64,000 nt of DNA from Ceratotherium simum simum (lineage: Eukaryota; Chordata; Mammalia; Perissodactyla; Rhinocerotidae): NCBI RefSeq assembly GCF_000283155.1, contig NW_004454177.1, forward strand, positions 3,633,468 to 3,697,467. Reading direction: 5' to 3'. Of the stretch, positions 59,916-64,000 are shown in pieces; the first letter of the stretch is position 1; every line of letters begins with the position of its first letter. Below the pieces are notes generated by a model. That model saw only the letters and a program-made list of their open reading frames with translations, did no database searches and had not been told where the DNA came from. The position numbers were made by a program, and so were the translations under genes.

Positions 59916-60620
59916 ATTTAAAGCTTCTTAAATTTCAACTTATACCATGTCCTTTTCATTTCAGTTTAGGTAACTCACCAAAATGTAATTAAACTGAAAA
60001 ATAAAAAGGAAACATAAAAGAACAGTTATGTTACAGGAAGTAACATTAATTTTTTTAATTTGGAAAATAAGACAAATTTAATCATTAATCATGACTTCAT
60101 ACAACCACTTCTCAAAATACACATGACTTCTCACCCTAATCTTCAGCACTAATCAATGAATATCATTCTTACCGGTAAATTTCTTAATTCTTAAATATAA
60201 ATGAGCAAAAGTAGGCAAGAGCTCAAAATAACACAATCACCTACACAGAGCAGGCATTCAATATTTACTGAATAAATGAATAAACAAATGAACTAATGTG
60301 GAACAGATAGAAATGGACAAATTCTGAGTGATCAAAGGCAGATTTAAAAGTTGATTGCCAATCCTAAAAATCTTATCAATTCTGCAACTAGATGTTACTG
60401 TTTCACCGTCTGAATTGAAATAACTGTCACTCTTTAGTCTACTCCTCACTTCCAAATGTATCTTAATTCTAAAAACTGCCTATAATTTGAAATATATAGG
60501 ATAAAGAATATTATCACAGCAGGAAAAAACACTGTCACAGCAGCAGCAAATACATAAAATTCAAAATCATTTTATATGCACAGATCAAAGTTTTAGAAAA
60601 ACCTAATTTCTGAGGTTTAA
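59916..60620. other. Intron 1, no recognised gene
   Basis: AT-rich. A short L2-like 'attcaatatttactgaataaatgaat' occurs near 60255. Nothing else recognised. Confidence 0.5.
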
Positions 60621-60624
60621 ACAA

Positions 60625-60840
60625 TACTATAACTTACTACCTCTTATATGCTAGGTAATTAAATACATTCTCACTTAATCTTCATGACAACTCTGCAAAG
60701 TACTATTATTCCCATTTTTACAGATGAGAAAACTAAACCACTGCTCAGAGAGGTAAATTTGCCTAAGGTCTCCCAGCTAGTAAGCAGCAGAACAAAACCA
60801 AAACCCACACTCTTTTCTCTACCAATTCCTCATTCAGTTC
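60625..60840 (-). repeat. MIR
   Basis: Antisense: TACTATTATTCCCATTTTTACAG, ATGAGAAAACTAAACCACTG, AAGGTCTCCCAGCTAGTAAGC. Confidence 0.8.
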
Positions 60841-60899
60841 CCTTCTACTGCTCCTCTTACAAAGGCTAAAAAATAAAAATAAAAAATATATATATATAA

Positions 60900-62360
60900 T
60901 TAAGAACTGAAATTATCCTTTCTTTTAAAAGCTACTTTTTATCTCTGACAAAGAGGATAGTCTCAAAAAGAATTCTGCCAGGGGAGTCATAATTAATATA
61001 ATTACTAATATTCATCCATATAATATTTTACTTAATTCTTGCTTTTAGAAACAGAATTGCAGCCATACCCTATTAAGCAATAACTGCGTGGTGAGAAGCT
61101 TCTCTTCTTTTACTATTCACATCCAAGCAACACATCCAATTTACCTTTAAACACTGTCTCAAGAATTCTGATCATGTAGAGCTTCTGGGTAAATACAGTA
61201 ACTAGAAACCACAAACCTTTCCCCAAATTGTGTAACTAACAATTGCAACTAAAATGCAACCAAAGTACAAGTATATTAGTCTGACGAAGGTACTATTATC
61301 TCTGAAAACAAATGTTTTTCAATCACGATACAACAGAAAAATAACATGAACAGTCACAAGTCAAAGAGTTATTCTCCATGGGAAAAAAACTGTTTATTTA
61401 TTTATATTTTAAATAGATTATATTGTCCCAAGCAACCAAAACCAGAATCAATTCAATGCCAAGAAAAACTCAAATTTAAATAAAAATTTTATTTGCAAGC
61501 CAATGATAGCCCTTTTTCTACTGCAGTTACTACACAGATTCTGAAATGAGATTAACAATATGTATAACTTAATTAAAGAAAACTGAAACTATTTGGATAC
61601 CTAGAAAGACCACGTTAGATAATCTAAGTGTCTCTACGCACAGTGCAAGAAGTCAGTTAAGAAAATAAAATTAAATGTAGTACTATACTAAAATAAACTA
61701 TTTTCATCATGCTATATACGATAATTTATTTATTCACTAGCCTGTATAAATCCTCTTTGATCACTGCACTGTCATCTGCCAATCTACAAAATGGAGAAGG
61801 GATTATATCTGTTTAATTTGCTTCCCACTGTTGATTACATAACACTCTCTCCCCAAAGAATATCCTGTGAAACTGATGATCCTAGATCCATAATGTAATG
61901 CCCATTACTCCCCACAGCCACAGAATGACAAATAAACTTACTATATTACACTGTATGCTAATAAAATCTGTGAAGTCTTGAGTCAAAATGGAGGCTTTAA
62001 AGCTCTCAGATGAACTAACCTGAGCAGTTGAAAGTGGCTTTAATTATTTCTAAACTAAAATTAGATAGACTCACTTCCTTACTTTTATATCATCTTAAGG
62101 ATCCCCTTAAAGACTTGATAGAGCCTTTCTTTGCATTGCAAATAGCATAGGTAAAGAGAGGATTTTTATAAATGATTCTGATGTTCTTCTCCAGAGTAAA
62201 TAACATCACTGACTGGGATCTCCCAGAAGACTTAGAGCCATTAAAGGGCTGGGATTCCTTTCAACTGGCGTCATTCCAACAGAGGCTCAGTGAGAAATGA
62301 AACCTCCTACAAATCAAATCTGTTGCAATGTTATTTTTTCCAGAGGTTAATTACCTGCTT
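60900..62360. other. Intron 1, no recognised feature
   Basis: AT-rich intronic sequence of about 1.4 kb with no recognised repeat or gene, apart from a short (TA)n at its left edge. Confidence 0.5.
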
Positions 62361-62363
62361 CTG

Positions 62364-62365
<2 letters not shown>

Positions 62366-62409
<44 letters not shown>
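62366..62409. repeat. (AC)22 microsatellite
   Basis: 44 uninterrupted bases of AC dinucleotide, long and pure enough to be polymorphic. Confidence 0.98.
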
Positions 62410-62411
<2 letters not shown>

Positions 62412-62639
62412 AAGTGGAGAAAAGGAGGTGCTGGAAAAATAGATGCCATTCTGCTGTAAGCCTCCTCCAGATATACTCAAAATGAAATCAAAACAAGTTT
62501 CTGGCTGTCAAATTCTAGATACACTCCATGAACATCCTCCCCTACTTGACACCTGTCAGTCCACAGTACCATTACCTAAAACTATTAGACAGTAAGAATT
62601 TACCAAAAGAAGTCACACTTTCAGACCTTATCTTTCAGA

Positions 62640-62850
62640 GCTACTTAGTGAAATATTTATGGGTGAAATTATATTTAGAAACTGCTTCAAAATAATCCAG
62701 TGGAGAAGCAGGACGACGAAACAGATGAACCAAGACTGTCCATGCACTGCTAATTATTGAAGCTAATGATGGGAACATGGAGGTTCATCATACTATTCTC
62801 TGTACCTCTGTAAACGTTTGAAATATTTCAATAAAAAATTTTTTTTCACA
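62640..62850 (+). mobile_element. Old L1 3' end fragment
   Basis: TAATTATTGAAGCTAATGATGGG, CATACTATTCTCTGTACCTC, GAAATATTTCAATAAAAAATT: typical L1M terminus. Confidence 0.65.
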
Positions 62851-62919
62851 GGTCCAAAACAATCCATTTAACAAGCGTTTATTGAGCGCTTCCTGTGGTG
62901 CACTATATTATTGTCCCTA

Positions 62920-63330
62920 ATTATTCACACTCTCCTTTTCTTCCTTAAGAGGATTATACAGCCTTACCCATTATTCATTATCATGTGACTTGCAATGCCA
63001 CCTGTGGGAGGAGTCTATATCCCTGGCCCACCGACAATGAGCTTGACCAGCTGACTTGCTTTGCATGTGAGTGATGTGAGGTACGCCATGACTGAGTAGA
63101 AGCTTGAAGAGTCATCGCATGTTTGCATCAGTTTTCCTGCTCTTTCTCTCTGCCACAATAATTCACATCCCAGGTAGGGGCTGCTCCTTCAGCTAGGGTT
63201 CCAAAAACGCTGCAGCCAATCTACAGCTGACAAAATGTAACGTAAACAAGAAATAAACAGTGTTGTAACCCACTGAAATTTGAAGGTGTTGCTATAGTAC
63301 CATAACCTAGCAAAAGCTGATAGATATACC
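62920..63330 (+). mobile_element. MLT1-like LTR remnant
   Basis: CTTGCAATGCCACCTGTGGG, CTTTCTCTCTGCCACAATAA and GTTGTAACCCACTGAAATTTG followed by TATAGTACCATAACCTAGC are MaLR LTR blocks in order. Confidence 0.55.
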
Positions 63331-64000
63331 TACTCTGGCCTAGGTACAAAGAACAGTAAAATGATAGGCTGGTATATTTATAAGAATGTTGTGAAAGGTA
63401 GACAAAAAAATTTAACTATGGCTACCTCTGAGGAGAGAGAGTCTGAGAACCAGTGGGTGTGCAGGGATGGGGGTAAGATCAGAGGGAGTTATTACCATTA
63501 CATATCATTTGAATTTTCTTGTGTATTTTTTTTTAACCTGAACATCATCTGAGTAGTTGGATAACTGGGGCTTTTTTTTTTTCTTCCTTATGCTTTTTAG
63601 TATTAAAAAAGAATAAAACTATAATAAAGCAAATAGTGATTACTTAAAAATGAATAAGAACTATCCTCCTACCCTTGAGAAACCCAAAAATTAGATGACA
63701 GTTTAGCTTTAAAGAAAGTCTCTTCCTAAAAAACACTCATTGTTAACTTTTTAAAGTGGCAAGGGCTAAATACAAAAACAAAAACAAAACTAGGAGTACG
63801 ACATAAGCAATTCTATTAGTGTGCTCACCTTAAGGTTTCAGCAAAGCAAATATAGGGTTTTGTATATGGATGGTGCAGCTACTGATCTCAAAGGAAATTC
63901 TCTCAATTACATTATTTTAGTATGCCAGTTAAACCGGTGAAGAAGCTTGATCTAGGTGTTAAGTTTTGTGAAGACACCTTAACCAGTACTGTAGACAAGG
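63331..64000. other. Intron 1, end of window, no recognised gene
   Basis: No CpG island, start exon or promoter-like sequence is seen at the right edge, so the ARHGEF12 promoter lies further right. Confidence 0.55.

Larger units (their letters stand above)
1..64000 (-). other. ARHGEF12: ARHGEF12 gene body, 5' part (intron 1 to intron 4)
   Basis: The window lies inside ARHGEF12 (LARG) on the minus strand. Seen: three exons with consensus splice sites that join in frame and read the N-terminus of the protein up to the edge of the PDZ domain. Known of the family: a cytoplasmic and membrane-recruited RhoA exchange factor of about 1,540 residues with PDZ, RGS-like, DH and PH domains, linking G-alpha-12/13 receptors and plexin-B to RhoA. 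Inferred: exon 1 (about the first 11 codons) and the promoter lie beyond base 64000, because no CpG island or matching start exon is visible, and the PDZ exons lie before base 1. Intron 1 exceeds 54,426 bp, intron 2 is 1,268 bp, intron 3 is 1,618 bp and intron 4 is at least 6,521 bp. Confidence 0.9.

Noticed and set aside
63331..64000. ARHGEF12 exon 1 or promoter near the right edge
   Set aside because: No CpG island and no minus-strand start exon that could splice in phase 2 to exon 2 were seen.
1..64000. CRISPR arrays, operons, phage or bacterial features
   Set aside because: Intron/exon structure, SINEs, LINEs and LTRs show mammalian nuclear DNA. No regularly spaced direct repeats occur.

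Overview
This is a window of mammalian nuclear DNA. It is AT-rich, CpG-poor and dominated by interspersed repeats. The lineage marker is a tRNA-derived SINE with sixteen copies. Each begins with a GGGGCCGGCCC-like head and a B-box-like GGTTCGGATCC. Most copies then carry a TGTTAGCTCAGGGC...ATCTTCCTC tail module ending in poly-A. This matches the equine repetitive element (ERE) family, so the host is a perissodactyl: a horse-type equid is likeliest, and rhinoceros or tapir cannot be excluded from the sequence alone. One 100-N block (15632-15731) shows this is a draft or scaffolded assembly.

Only one protein-coding gene can be supported: ARHGEF12 (LARG, a Rho guanine-nucleotide exchange factor), on the minus strand. 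Three short N-terminal exons are visible: 24 bp (9551-9574), 86 bp (8197-8282) and 57 bp (6522-6578). All have AG/GT splice sites and compatible phases, and together they encode about 56 contiguous residues just before the PDZ domain. The window therefore holds the last 54.4 kb of a very large intron 1 (9575-64000), complete introns 2 and 3, and at least 6.5 kb of intron 4. Exon 1 with its CpG-island promoter should lie beyond base 64000. The PDZ exons should lie before base 1. All other long ORFs are L1 remnants, SINE readthrough or chance.

Layout on the plus strand: 1-6.5 kb is intron 4, with an L2, an ERE, a complete MLT1A-type solo LTR and a short Tigger-type element. 6.5-9.6 kb holds the three exons. 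9.6-17 kb is intron 1 with an ERE 98 bp from the 24-bp exon and the assembly gap inside an inverted ERE pair. 17-20 kb is antisense L1. 20-26.8 kb is mostly L2, MIR and MaLR remnants plus a perfect hairpin and a G-quadruplex motif. 27.2-29.4 kb is a 2.1-kb L1 with target duplications. 33-40 kb is an L1-rich block with nested insertions. 42.8-49.2 kb holds three more L1 segments and a four-ERE inverted cluster. 50-53.6 kb is poor in recognisable repeats. 53.6-64 kb has nested LTR/hAT elements, L2, MIR, four EREs and an (AC)22 microsatellite.

I found no new gene system. The features most worth a second look are the two phase-symmetric alternative-splicing candidates (exons 2 and 4), the SINE next to the 24-bp exon, the gap inside the inverted ERE pair, the inverted ERE cluster, and two G-quadruplex motifs on the transcribed-RNA-like strand.
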